Below, piece after piece: positions 37,095 to 53,044 of a DNA stretch of 64,000 bases; position 1 is the first letter of the stretch, and the number at the start of each line of letters is the position of its first letter. A program made the position numbers and the translations under genes. Under the pieces are notes generated by a model that worked only from the letters and a program-made list of their open reading frames with translations, searched no databases and was not told the origin of the DNA. Origin of the DNA: Dipteronia dyeriana (taxonomy: Eukaryota > Streptophyta > Magnoliopsida > Sapindales > Sapindaceae); contig CM065299.1 in the NCBI GenBank assembly GCA_032871835.1, positions 79,138,204 to 79,202,203 of the forward strand, written 5' to 3'.

Positions 37095-37560
37095 TAAATT
37101 AGCTCTTGACTAACAAAAAATCTACTTGTAAATAGCACCAATTGCTTAGGTACTGTACAAGACCTCAACAAGCATGGCATGCCCATCAGGGAAGACAATC
37201 ACAGAATCACTACCGCAACAATTGATGTCTTATCTTGCGATTTAAAATACTACTCGGTAATTAAAATATATGTTCATTACCTGTATTGGATACACAACAG
37301 TAGTCTTAAATGGATTAAAATGCTTCAGTAAAGTTTGCACTTTGAATATTGCTTGCACATACTCTTTTTACAAGAGGATCCGATTTCGAAAAGCCAAGTT
37401 TGTCGAAAGCAGAGAACAGCAGGAAGTTGATTCATTGTCACTATCTTTAAGAGCCAGAGGCTGCTCATTGCACCACTCTCCATAGTGCCTATGTCAAATT
37501 AAGAGATCATTTCCATCTCAGCCATGTACAAATTGTTGTACTTCTCCCTTGATTATCGCT
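37095..37560 (-). pseudogene. Decayed duplicate of the 3' end of the MTERF4 gene
   Basis: This stretch aligns with 37775-38175, which is the 3' UTR and acidic C-terminal coding part of the adjacent mTERF gene, in the same orientation. Shared blocks on the plus strand include TCATTGTCACTATCTT (37432) against TCATCGTCACTATCTT (38062), ATGTCAAAT, and ATCATTTCCATCTCAGCCAT against ATCGTTTCCATCTCCTCCAT. Farther left, CTAACAAAAAATCTACT matches CCAACCAAAAATCTACT. Many indels and no open frame remain. It is an old tandem duplication of the gene end; 37561-38050 is the spacer and 3' UTR of the live gene. Confidence 0.65.
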
Positions 37561-38050
37561 ATCTTGATGTCAGAAGCTGGATTGTCCCTCCTTGATTCCA
37601 TTCAGCATCTGAAGTTTAATTATAGGACAACTGGACATACTACACTGCCAGTTATTTTTCTTCATTCAAATCAAAGCATTGTGTTTTACTAAGTATAGAC
37701 ATGGACTTCGTTTGTATTATTACTGAATATTGAGCACAAAAGCAAATATATAAGATGTTTATTTCTGATCAGCTCCTAGCCAACCAAAAATCTACTGGTA
37801 ATGACATTAACAAGACTTACAAACACTACATGTGTGGCAATTGCATCAGCGAAGACACAATAATTAGTGCAACCAAGTTGTGTCTTGTTTTGGGATAAAA
37901 CATATCAGACATAAGCATACACAAGTGTAGCCTCAAATGATTTTAAATTTCTGTCCAAAGGGTTTACCTTTTAGATATTGCATCCATTCTCTTATACACG
38001 GTTCCAATATAGAAAAAATGCCCTAGTTCCTCAAATGCAGACTCATCATT

Positions 38051-39628
38051 TTATACATACTCATCGTCACTATCTTCCTCATATTCAGAATCTGATTCGT
38101 CGCCACTCCTTTGTTCCATAAGAGTATTCATGTCAAATGATGGCATCGTTTCCATCTCCTCCATGTCAATAGTGTCATAGTCCATCCGTTCCTCAAACTT
38201 CTCATCAGAGCAATTAAGAAGCCAAGATAAAGAACATTTCAAACCCTTCTTCACAATCATCTTGTGTCTTCGTTTAATAGAGGACTCCAGACCATAAGTA
38301 TAGTATGCTGGGAAAGCAACCAGATCATCCAGAGGTCTTTGCATCTCCCTTTGGAAGTAACTGAAGCTAAGTTTCATAACGTCAATGTTCAAAGCAAGCA
38401 CTTGGGGACACCCCACAACCATCCTCCTCACTTGATCCAAGGAGAATCCACAATCCTTTAGGAAGTCCACGTGTTTTATAATAGCAGAATTAGTTACACT
38501 AACAACCCGAGGCATCTTCTCAATAATGCTGCCAAAATCCTCCGGACTGGAATCAATAATAGATTTGAGTAAATTCTGTTGACCAATAAGCTTTGGTTTC
38601 AGGTCAATCCCTATCATTTCAGGATATTGTGCCACTACGGACGGAAGTTGTTCTCTTCTAACATAAAACTCAAGAAGGGATTCAACATTTGGTTTCACCC
38701 TCTCCTCTAATCCAAATCCCAGCATGTGGGGTCGCTTTTCTATCAATTTAGCTATTGCAAATCTTGGAATACCCAAACTTTCGAGATACTCCACAAAAGG
38801 TTTGACCACTCGGCCCACTCGCATCCCTAATATCTCTGGATAGCTAGTTAAAAGTCCCCCAATTTCTCTCCTTGCCACTCCTATTCCAACCAAATAAGCC
38901 ACTGATGTGCTCATGGTCCCCTCAAGCTTGAATCCCAACACTTCTGGATATCTCTCAAGAACTCGAGGAATATCACTTAGTTTGATATCCAGCCCTTGCA
39001 GATACTTGACCACTGGAGCAAGGTCTACAACAACGCTAGCATGGAGGACTTGTGGGTATCTTCTCAAGAACTCTGTGAAAGTGGATTTCCTAACACCCAA
39101 TTTTCCCAGGTAGTCAAGCACCGGTATCATGTTCTTTTTCACACTGCACCCAAGAACCAAAGGGTAATTGTTGATGTCATCAATTGTCAGCCCTAAATTA
39201 TGAAGGAAATCCACACGTTCCCTCATAACCTCGACCGTCACAGGAAGTTCTAACCCATCAAGCTCATCAGGAACAATGCCAATTCCCCGCAAGAAATCAT
39301 AAACCTTGGCACGATTTGCTATCCTTTCATTCTTCATACCCAATAAACTAGGACGACTATACAAGGATGAGGAACCTCCTTGTTTCCAACCTGAACGACC
39401 AGTGTTTGGCTTGGACACAGATGCATTCACAGAACTAGATGAAAATTTTCTATCAGCAACTGAATACTTAAACTTGGTAATCAACCGTGAATTCTTGTCA
39501 TTATTACTTGTGATCCTAAGAGTTGATGAAGACGTTAGCTGGGGTTTAAAATATGTAAACGCGGGAAACTGTGGATGTACAAGCAAAAAATTAGATTTTC
39601 TAATGCCAACATAGCCGCTGATCTTCAT
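38051..39628 (-). CDS. MTERF4: Plastid mTERF protein, MTERF4 (BSM/RUG2) type
   Basis: One uninterrupted coding exon of 525 codons from ATG at 39628. The frame is open farther upstream, but only through a GTG-initiated hydrophobic stretch; MKISGYVGIRKSNFLLVHP resembles the start of the family and a splice acceptor (TTTGCAG) lies at 39657, so I chose 39628. Residues 1-100 look like a transit peptide. From about residue 90 (SLYSRPSLL, ANRAKVYDFL) the protein is nearly colinear with what I recall of Arabidopsis At4g02990. It has consecutive ~35-residue mTERF helical repeats, each with a P-VLG-type motif (YPLVLGCSVKKNM, YPQVLHASVVVDL, YPEVLGFKLEGTM, YPEILGMRVGRVV). The acidic tail (DESDSEYEEDSDDEY) is also typical. 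These proteins bind organelle RNA and act in plastid group II intron splicing and gene expression. Confidence 0.95.
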   Translation of the reverse strand: MKISGYVGIRKSNFLLVHPQFPAFTYFKPQLTSSSTLRITSNNDKNSRLITKFKYSVADRKFSSSSVNASVSKPNTGRSGWKQGGSSSLYSRPSLLGMKNERIANRAKVYDFLRGIGIVPDELDGLELPVTVEVMRERVDFLHNLGLTIDDINNYPLVLGCSVKKNMIPVLDYLGKLGVRKSTFTEFLRRYPQVLHASVVVDLAPVVKYLQGLDIKLSDIPRVLERYPEVLGFKLEGTMSTSVAYLVGIGVARREIGGLLTSYPEILGMRVGRVVKPFVEYLESLGIPRFAIAKLIEKRPHMLGFGLEERVKPNVESLLEFYVRREQLPSVVAQYPEMIGIDLKPKLIGQQNLLKSIIDSSPEDFGSIIEKMPRVVSVTNSAIIKHVDFLKDCGFSLDQVRRMVVGCPQVLALNIDVMKLSFSYFQREMQRPLDDLVAFPAYYTYGLESSIKRRHKMIVKKGLKCSLSWLLNCSDEKFEERMDYDTIDMEEMETMPSFDMNTLMEQRSGDESDSEYEEDSDDEYV

Positions 39629-40440
39629 GTTTCCAGAGCTTGTAATATCAAAGAATCTGCAAAGAGATGGTGCCTTACCAGTGACTACGAGTGTCAGACT
39701 AATGCTGTCTAATCTACAAGGTAAACGTAACAAATGAGCAACACCACATGCAAATACAAGGAGCATAGAACTATTACGAAAGAAAATAAGTTGAAACTGA
39801 GGTAAGCTTAATCTGAACACAAATAAACACTAGAGAAATGAATGTTTTGACACTAAAGGAGATTGTTGAAAGCATTCAAAACTCCGGCAATCTTCCAGGT
39901 CATAAAATAAGAATTGCCTGCAAATATGGATGGCAAAAAAAGAAGAAGAAAATACACTACTTATATAGCTGGGATCCATAACCAGTTCCACAACAGCAGT
40001 AAACACTACACATTTCAACAGTTTCTTTCTTCCAGGGAAAGTTGTTTTCTTCCTGAATTATGGTGTCAAGCATTTATAACAGTATAAATAACGTAATAAA
40101 ACAAAATCCTTAAAAGCTTTTATGAAGTGAAATTGTTTTTCTTTTTTTCTAAATTCACACTACCTAAAACCCTAAACCCCCATTTGGTAGCCGGAGCAAC
40201 CAGAACATAGAGGTTGAATATACCATTACTAAGTGTGGTTCTTTTTCCAAATTTTCTCAATAAGCAAACGAACTCCAGGCCTCCTCCTACTCATTAATAG
40301 TTAAATAAAGAAAAGAACAGAAATTGACCTGTTAAGTGGAATTGGGAAGAGACGACCATATAGACTCCGACCAGACACCAGAAAATCAACGAACGAGCGA
40401 GGCCTCCACGCAAGAGGCTTGGGGTTCTCAAATGGGTAAG
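39629..40440 (-). promoter_or_regulatory. Probable 5' UTR with intron of MTERF4
   Basis: An acceptor (CTCTTTGCAG ending at 39657) lies 28 bp before the ATG. A matching donor (TTAACAG/GTCAATTTC at 40328) gives a 672-bp intron in the 5' UTR. The first exon would lie in the GC-richer stretch at about 40329-40440. Inferred from splice signals only. Confidence 0.5.
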
Positions 40441-41866
<1,426 letters not shown>

Positions 41867-43134
41867 AGTTTTCCACCTCCATTCTTTCCCAAGTAAGACT
41901 AACAGTTAAGAAAAAAAAACTTACGAATAAGTTTGATTTTTAGGAACCGTATATATGTATATATTAAAAAGAACTCAAAAAACATGTATCCTGTTTTTCA
42001 AAAAATAAAACGAAATATGAAAATATTTTTTGTTACTTTTGTAGGTATGTGATTGTCTAGAAAACTTTAATTCATGCAATAGTCTTAGCAATTCTAAGTT
42101 TAATCGAATCTAGTTGTAATAAATCAAGTTTTCTATCTTTAATTTTCTATCTTCATTCTTTCTTAAGCAAGACTAAGGGGTCGTTTGTTTTTCCGTCTAA
42201 AGATTGAACAATCATGAATTTTTCTAAAAACTGAATAGTGACTGAAATCTGAATTTGAATGATATATTTGTTTTTATTTTTATCACTTCTAAATAGAATG
42301 TCAACTTGTTTATTTTTTAAATATAAAATGGTTTAAAAACAAGTAATTTGACATTTACACCCTTGTTATTAATAATTGTTATGCATTTTCATTTTATATG
42401 GTACAAAAAACTAAAAAATAATAATTAAACAAATCTTAAACTATTTTTATGTAATAATTGTAATATAATATTCATGATTAAGATATGAATAATAATTATT
42501 TTTTTAAAATAAGAAATAGGATAAATAATGGTTTTGAATTTTTTTTATTTAAAAATATTGAATTGAAGGTTCAACGATTGTGTTAAAAGTTACACTATGA
42601 TTAATGTTTTTTTTAGATGTTTATCATAAGTAATAGATTAAAAGAAATAAATTTGTATAATATAAAAAATATGATAAAATTAGAAATATGTTATTTTCGG
42701 TAGGATGATCTTGGAAGAAAATATATTAAATACAATCAAGTGATTCGGAATTAAGTTAAAAGTCATGATTTCTTATTTTTTATTTTAAGTTATTTTTTGA
42801 TATTTTTAAGTTGTTTAACCACTTAAAAAAACAAACAAAACAACTTAATAATTTTAATTCAGAACCATTAAGTTTTAAATGTAAAAAACACACGACCCCT
42901 GACAGTTTAAAAAAAAAACTTACGAATAAGCTTGATTTTTAGGAACTGTATATATGTATATATTTAAAAAAAAATGAAAAAACATGTAACCTATTTAATA
43001 TATATATATATATGAAAATATTTTTTATTACTTTTGTAGGTATGTGATTGCCTATAAAACTTTAATTCTTTCATTAGTCTTAGAAATTCTAAGTTTAATC
43101 GAATCTAGTTGTAACAAATCAAGTTTTAATATAT
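41867..43134. repeat. Two-copy tandem repeat, second copy carrying a MITE
   Basis: Copy 1 spans 41867-42140 (274 bp). Copy 2 starts at 42141, is interrupted after GACTAA (42176), resumes at 42903 and ends near 43134; without the insert it is ~271 bp. Both contain CTTACGAATAAG-TTGATTTT, GTAGGTATGTGATTG and CTAAGTTTAATCGAATCTAG. Non-coding. Confidence 0.88.
42177..42899. mobile_element. Non-autonomous DNA transposon (Tourist/PIF-Harbinger-like MITE)
   Basis: 723-bp coding-free insert with terminal inverted repeats: GGGGTCGTTTGTTTTT at the left and, reversed, GGGGTCGTGTGTTTTTT at the right. It is bordered by TAA on the left and TGA on the right. The uninterrupted sister repeat reads ACTAACAG at the same site, which shows that a 3-bp TAA was duplicated on insertion (one copy since mutated). 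A TAA target and G-rich termini are features of PIF/Harbinger elements. Confidence 0.78.
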
Positions 43135-43190
43135 CTATTTTTTTATATAAAAAAACAAGGTATTTGTATTGACTTTTTAACAAAAAAATT

Positions 43191-43348
43191 CAAGTTAGTA
43201 CGCACTGATATAAATTCGTCAGTGCGTTGAATGTGAACCATTAGATTTACATGTTTTGACTCAAAGTGTATATACACTTATCAAAACTTCTCTATAATCA
43301 ATGATCCACATGCAACACACTAATATAAGTTATATCAGTACGTACTTG
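43191..43348. mobile_element. Foldback (MITE-like) element 1
   Basis: 158 bp with arms of about 55 bp that pair: CAAGTTAGTACGCACTGATA at the left against, reversed, CAAGTACGTACTGATATAAC at the right. An internal GTGAACCATTAGATTTA faces GTGGATCATTGATTATA. Its right terminus is partly repeated again at 43353-43380. Related to the element at 54749. Confidence 0.65.
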
Positions 43349-43380
43349 AATAAGATATAAGTTATATCGTTACGTACAAG

Positions 43381-45649
43381 AAAACCACTATACTTTTTAA
43401 TATATATATTACTTTTAGTAAAAACCTAAAATATTTATAAGTTTTTTTTCTTTAACAACTAATTAGAGATTGAATGAGAAAATATGAAGATATGATTTTT
43501 AAAAAAATAAATAAATAAAGGGAGTAATTAAGAGAGTATTTAATATGGTAATAACATATTTATGAGAGAAGATTTAATACATAATATTTAATATAATGAT
43601 TTATGAGAGCGATTATTTTTTTAATAATTTAATTAGTTTGAAGTGTTGGTAGATTTGTTTTTTTTTGTCTTATTTAGTAATTTTAATTTATGTTAGAATT
43701 GTTATTAATAAAAAATTAAATTAAAGTTTAAATATATAATTTATGAATCGTAAGTTAAACTTTCATCAACTTTTTTATTTGTTTTTCAAATTGTGTTAAC
43801 TTTTTCTTTTAAAAACTAAAATAAAACATGGTCAAGCCTATTATTTATAATAAATTCAGTGAAATAATTTACAAAACAAACAATTATTTACAAGATTTAA
43901 CATATTACAGATTTGCATAAAAATTATATATATATAGAGAAAAAATCGTTTTAGCCCCTAACCTTTACCCTATTAGAAATATGAGAACATGGTTTGCCTA
44001 TAATGGTCGATCTTCCCCTGAAATGAAGATCTTCCCCTGAAATGAAAATATTGTATATCTCCCCCTTCTGCTAGAATGAATTGAACTTTGATCTCACAAT
44101 CAAATGACCATTTTATCCTTATAATCAGAAAATCACTATTTAACCCCTAAAAAAATTATTAAATAAAAAATATATTTACAAAATAGAAAACATCAAAATT
44201 TTAAAAACATAATTGAAAAAAATGGATCTCCAACCGTCCATCTTTATATATCTCTTTTTATTTTTTATTTACTTTTAAAAATAGAAATTAAAAATAAAAC
44301 AATTTTTTTAAAAGAAATTGTTTTTATCTCTTGATAAAAAACAAAAAAAAAAAATCAAACATATCCAGATTAATGTTCTAGATTTTTTTTTGTGTGAATC
44401 ATCCTAGTTAATCGAAATCTTTACCAGAAAAAATTCTCCATTTCATCAAAATTCATCACCAAACACAAAAAATATCCATCCCAGCTCATGATCATCATTA
44501 CCAATCTCAAACAACACTAATTTCAAACCAAAACCCATTGTAAAAAAAAAAAAAAAACCAATACAAATCAAACCCAGAAAAAAAAATTAACAAATCAAAC
44601 CACTTCTCAAACCCAATACGAATCTTCAAAATCCAAATCCAAATCCATATCGAAACCATTGAACAAAAAAAGCAACAACAAATTTAATTGTTTTATCAAA
44701 CTAAAAATAGAACAACAAACCCATCATCTCCATCAAACCCAAACCCAAACCCACCCAAACCTAGAAATCTTCATTTCTTCAAAACCAAACCCAGAAAAGA
44801 AGAAGACGATGACCTCCTAAATCAAACGCTATGAACTTGATTTTTCCAATTCTTAATTCCTCTGGTGTTGGGTACTGGGTTGGCTAGTGTTGAACTAATC
44901 TCTGATTCATAAAAACAAAACCAATATATATATATATATCAAGATTACTGAGAAAGTTTTATATGAATTTTTTTTCTCTTACAGAACCCAAAAAATCAAA
45001 ACATAGAATCGAACAAAATCAAAACCATCACACCAGACTCGCAATACAAAATCGAACAAAATCAAAATCAAAATCAAACCCATACAAAATCAAACACAAT
45101 AAAATAAATTCGAACAAAATCAGACCCAGTGTCAACCACCACATATAACAAACCCAAGTTGTTGAACCAGATTCTTAAAGAAGAATAAACCCAAGAGATG
45201 GGTTCTTGAAGAAGAAGAAGAGATGTGTTTTTTAAAGATGATGATGATGAACTAGATTCTTTGTTTGTCATCGTCGCTGAACCACAAACCCCAATCCACC
45301 GCCGACGCCGCCCCAAAATGGTGTTGACCGATGTGAGAGAGATTGAGATGGAAAGAACAAGAGATAAGAGAGAGAGAGGGAGACGATCTTATCGGCTCCC
45401 AAATCGATCGATGGTGTGCTTTTGGTAGTAGCTAGGTTTGGGTTTTGGTTCGTGTGATTTGTTAGGTTTGGGTTTTATCGGTTGAAAATGGTGGTGTGGT
45501 GGTTTGCTGATAGTGGATGATTTTTGTGGAGTGTTGATGATGATGTTGGTGGTGTGGTTTGCTGATAGGGGGTGATTCTAGATTTTTTTTTTATTTGTTT
45601 GATTATTGTTTGTTTTTATATTTTATTTGTTTAATTATTTGCTTTTATG
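43381..45649. other. Intergenic DNA, AT-rich to A-rich
   Basis: No supported gene. A 19-bp direct repeat (GATCTTCCCCTGAAATGAA, twice) lies at 44010-44047. 44400-45180 is very A/C-rich on the plus strand with repeated CAAACCCA and AAATCAAA. 45220-45440 is GC-richer with short overlapping ORFs on both strands but no recognisable family. Confidence 0.5.
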
Positions 45650-45891
45650 ATCCCATGTGAGACTGAACCTGCCACGGTTATGTGGGACAATCCAGCCCTT
45701 TCATAGTTACCCTGTGGAAGCTCACTAATATTCCTTACCAATGGCAATCCTGCATTGAAATTAAATAAAAAGCAAAGAAACATCAGATAATCCAATATAT
45801 AGCAGCATGAAGAGAATACAAGAAAAATTAAACTGAATACAGCCAGCTACAGCTAGTCTCCTCCTTTCTCACCAAATCACAAGCAGAGATG
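45650..45891 (-). repeat. Inverted copy of ABP1 intron 1/exon 2 segment (left arm)
   Basis: 242 bp, the reverse complement of 46513-46754 with two mismatches and no gaps (by eye 240/242). In this antisense copy the intron 1 acceptor and the first ~100 bp of exon 2 are recognisable. It lies about 350 bp upstream of the ABP1 ATG. Confidence 0.97.
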
Positions 45892-46243
45892 GTAATATCC
45901 TATATATATTAAACTTATTATATTAGGTATACATGAAGATATTATTGTACAATTTTATTAATTCTTCTTGGTAGAATTAGTTTAAGAAAATTTACACTAC
46001 TTTTCGAAAGCGAAAATCAGCACAACCGCACGATAATATTATTAGCTATAACTGATCTGATAATATATATTATTAAAAATAAAATATTTATTATTTTTGA
46101 TAAATTAAAAGAAACAAATTAAAAGGAGTCGGTTTTCAACCCATTGAACGATCCGAGACCCGAATTTACTGGAAGGTACTACTAGTGCATCTACAAGAAC
46201 CAAAACACAAGGAAAACCAACGGTTTTTTGAAGCAGCGAAAAG
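45892..46243 (+). promoter_or_regulatory. Presumed promoter and 5' UTR of ABP1
   Basis: AT-rich DNA between the inverted arm and the ABP1 ATG. Several TATATATT stretches at 45900-45925 and 46060-46075 could serve as TATA boxes. Together with exon 1 and most of intron 1 it forms the loop of the inverted repeat. Confidence 0.4.
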
Positions 46244-49713
<3,470 letters not shown>

Positions 49714-50131
49714 TAGGTGAAACAAAATGCACATGGACGGAGTAGTCTATAAGCTGTTACAGTCTTCCTGTGAAAGAAAAGGAGAATAGAAGGAATATTT
49801 TATTGGATTTTAGTAAGAGCATAATGGACGAAACTATACTTGATAGAGCTTGAAAATTGTAAGCAAATTTTTACATGTATTTTTGAAAATCAAAATTTCA
49901 TGTGTACCATCCGATTTTCAAATATTACAGTGTTGTTTTCTTAATGCATCGGCATAATAAAGTGAAACGAACTATTGCCTTGATTTTAAACAAGAATAAT
50001 TTAACAAGTAACATAAGTGTCCTGTCCACAACACTACAGTCATCTTGATTTCCAGTGCACACAAAAATAATAATAAAAAAAAAAAATAGAAAACTCAACA
50101 TTTGGTTCCCATATGAAAAATAACAGGAGGA
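49714..50131. other. Convergent 3' region between ABP1 and RRP4
   Basis: 418 bp shared by the 3' UTRs of the two genes, with AATAAA-like sites on the plus strand (AATAAAGT near 49957) and A-rich DNA near 50066. No ORF. Confidence 0.6.
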
Positions 50132-53044
50132 TCACCGTTTCCTTTTTGTCGCGCTTCGTCGTTCTGCCTCACTTTCTGCAACCAGAACATAGAACTCTGA
50201 TCCAAGCATCTCATGTATATCAAGATTCATTGTTTTGCTGAAGTTTACAGTTTCCATGATCACTTCCATGGTTATACTGAAGCCTAAAGCAGATAACACA
50301 CGAACAGCATTTGCAATTCTGCAAATGTTCTGCCTCGTTTTTAGTGGAGTGAAAGTTCCATCTGGTCCATCAATATCCATAGAATTTTGGTCACATTTGC
50401 CAATCTGTTGCTCAGAATCATTTGCTTGATCCACTGCCATTTTGTCTGTAACTTCAACATGTTCTCCGACCCAGATGAATCCATTACATCCAATTATCAA
50501 GTTAATTCCATACTGTTCCAGGTGGTGAAAGTGCAGTTTCCGTCTCTTTACAAGATAAGGGTTGACTGTGAGCAACTGACCCTTCTCAAGCTGTAGACAT
50601 ATTAATCACATTAATATCATATACACCACATGAATGTAAATTATCATAATGATGCTAATGAAAAATCTGATGCTGATGGTGATATAACATTACAGTTAAG
50701 TAATGCAGCTTTTATATAAAATAATCTCAGTCATAGAGGTTGTCATTGCATTAATCAAGTTACTCTTATAAATTACTTAAATTCCCTATCTCACCCATGT
50801 CAGGACTCTACAATGTAAAATTTCTTCTTCGGATTTTAGATCTAGTTACTGCTCTTACTTTTTAAGTCAAAAAAGAAACTGCCAGTCAGAAATGTGGACA
50901 ATTTCCTTTTTGATTGATAAATCTCTTTAGTTATTATTTTATTTTAGTAGTATGTTATACTTCTCTATGTCAGATATAGCACAGAAAGTGTGCAAAGTGC
51001 ACAATGAGCAAATAAGAAATTTAAAAATAGAAATTAGAACACACCTTTCCGTACTTCTGATTTCTTGCTTGTAGTTGTAAACTGCCATCATTATGGGAAC
51101 TGCGAACTTCAGCCTGAAAAGAAAAGGTTATTAGTATCACTGGAGCATTCATTTGTTTTCTCTTTTTGACGGCATAACACAAATAAATTAAAATTTTGTA
51201 ACATATCACTTACACACACAAGATCATTCTCTGTAAAAATGCTGCGCATGTTCAGTTCATCCACTGCAGTCTGTCGCCTCTAGTAATCAACAAAGGGAAA
51301 CCTCAACTCTAGGCTAGATTTAGGCAGTTCTTCAATATAAACAAATGAAAGAGATACCCCATGCTTCGTATAGATGTATGCCATCCATATGAGCAGAATA
51401 TTAGGATCTTAAGAAATTAATAAACAATCCCATGGACTGTTCAGCCCAGAAACATATTGGAGCAATTATCATTTAAAATTACAGCTCAAATTAAACATAT
51501 AATAGATCTCCACTAAAATTCTATGACAAAAGCAAGCCCTGAGTAGATCAAATATAAAAAGAACTAGAGATTTGCCATAAAACTATCAAACTGTTGAACA
51601 GAACTTTTTAATTCTTAATCTATTTTCACCATTTTTTTTTGTCGTGAAAAGCATAGAAGGGATGTTTTTGCTCCAACAGAAACAACTAATTCATATATAA
51701 AATATATACTGTTTCTAAAACCCCAAAAGTCCAATGAAGTAGACAAACACAATCAAAGACAACTGCCAAACACTACAACAAGCATGGTTTTTAAACCATA
51801 GAATGGAAAATTTTCAATTAAAAAAGTGGTGCTAAAACAATATTTTAGGGTTAGGCCACCTTAGTATGACTCGTCAAGAAAATGAGTAATGAGACCGTGC
51901 TTAATCATGAGAAAAAGTGCTACCAAAATTTCATGACATAATTTGGTAATGATAGCAGATTAAAAATGACATAACTTGAAAAAATAGACATAAATTGTAT
52001 TTATTTCAAACTACTATATTTATCTGTATGAGATCTCTCTCTACCAGTCTATTGACGATATGTAAATTGATAAAATGAGAAATGCATCCAGTATCACAAA
52101 AAAATATAACTACAAGTACATATGTGTTGCCAAAAGGACCATTACGGAAAAGTGAAACCAAAAATTTCTGATACCTGGATTCCATCTGGCAAGTTCATTG
52201 AAGAAAGCATCAAAGTTGCATCTTGAGTGAAATTTAATTCCAATTTCCATCGCTTTTGCGCAACCTGAACAACAACAACGATCATTATACAAATTCTCAA
52301 AAAGTAAATCGAGATGCAAACTATATAATACACAATATCTAAGCTCCCATCGATCCAAAACAATATAAATATATAACAAAAGCATTTTCCTTTGCAATTA
52401 CAAAAATGAGATAATAGTCAAATTCCAATCAAGAAGCCAATCAGTTTACACATTCCACAAAAAGAAGCTACTGATATGCAATTTAAGCGTACCTCCATAA
52501 CACGTCCTATTACAATATCACCAGTCTCTGGCTTGTATCTAGAAAAGAAACAATCAATAGCTATTTATTGACAAAAACTTTCACAAGCTGAGCAAGTTTT
52601 TACCTGAGAAAAGAAAATTCTTTCAAAACCTAATCAACAAAATGCATAAGATTTAAAACAACAATAAAGATAACAAATTACGATTACCTGGATCGCAAGC
52701 TGCGTACATAGATCAACTTGTTGATGCGTTCGACTACACCACAAACAGTGGCGACCAGCTCACCTTTTCGGTCCAAAGTTCCATGTCCCCTGTATTCCAT
52801 TCAATCCAACAAAGAATTCAATTATAACTAAAAAAAAGGGTAACAAACGATATAATGCAAATAAAAGTGAGAAGTAATGCGTGTGTGTATACTTGAGGAT
52901 GCCTTCTTCGTAAATGAGGATGGAGTCGGCGACGGTGACGACAGAGTTGGCGTTGGACTTTGAAGAGAGAGACTCGAGCTTTTCAAGAGCACTTTGTAGT
53001 CTTATCTTCTGCGTTTGATTCAACGAGAGCTGTAAATTTCTCAT
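50132..53044 (-). CDS. RRP4: RNA exosome subunit RRP4
   Basis: Seven exons on the minus strand: 53044-52893, 52789-52688, 52538-52493, 52264-52175, 51279-51214, 51113-51045 and 50590-50132, all GT-AG with consistent phases; 327 residues, against about 322 in Arabidopsis from memory. RRP4 is one of the three S1/KH cap proteins of the nuclear and cytoplasmic exosome, which guides RNA into the 3'-to-5' degradation channel. Residues 1-50 start MRNLQLSLNQTQKIRLQ. The N-terminal domain follows with KGHGTLDRKGELVATVCGVV, then the S1 domain (ETGDIVIGRVMEVAQKRW, LMLSSMNLPDGIQRRQTAVD, AEVRSSHNDGSLQLQAR), and the KH domain with GINLIIGCNGFIWVG (GxNG-type loop). The basic tail ends ATKRKR. The frame is intact. 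Confidence 0.96.

Noticed and set aside
38051..39820. Longer mTERF ORF of 589 codons
   Set aside because: Its first codon is GTG and the first 64 residues are hydrophobic with no family match. A splice acceptor at 39657 and the family-like MKISG start favour ATG 39628.
45074..45428. Possible small gene with Asp-, Ser- and Arg-rich ORFs
   Set aside because: Frames on both strands are low complexity, without splice or domain support.
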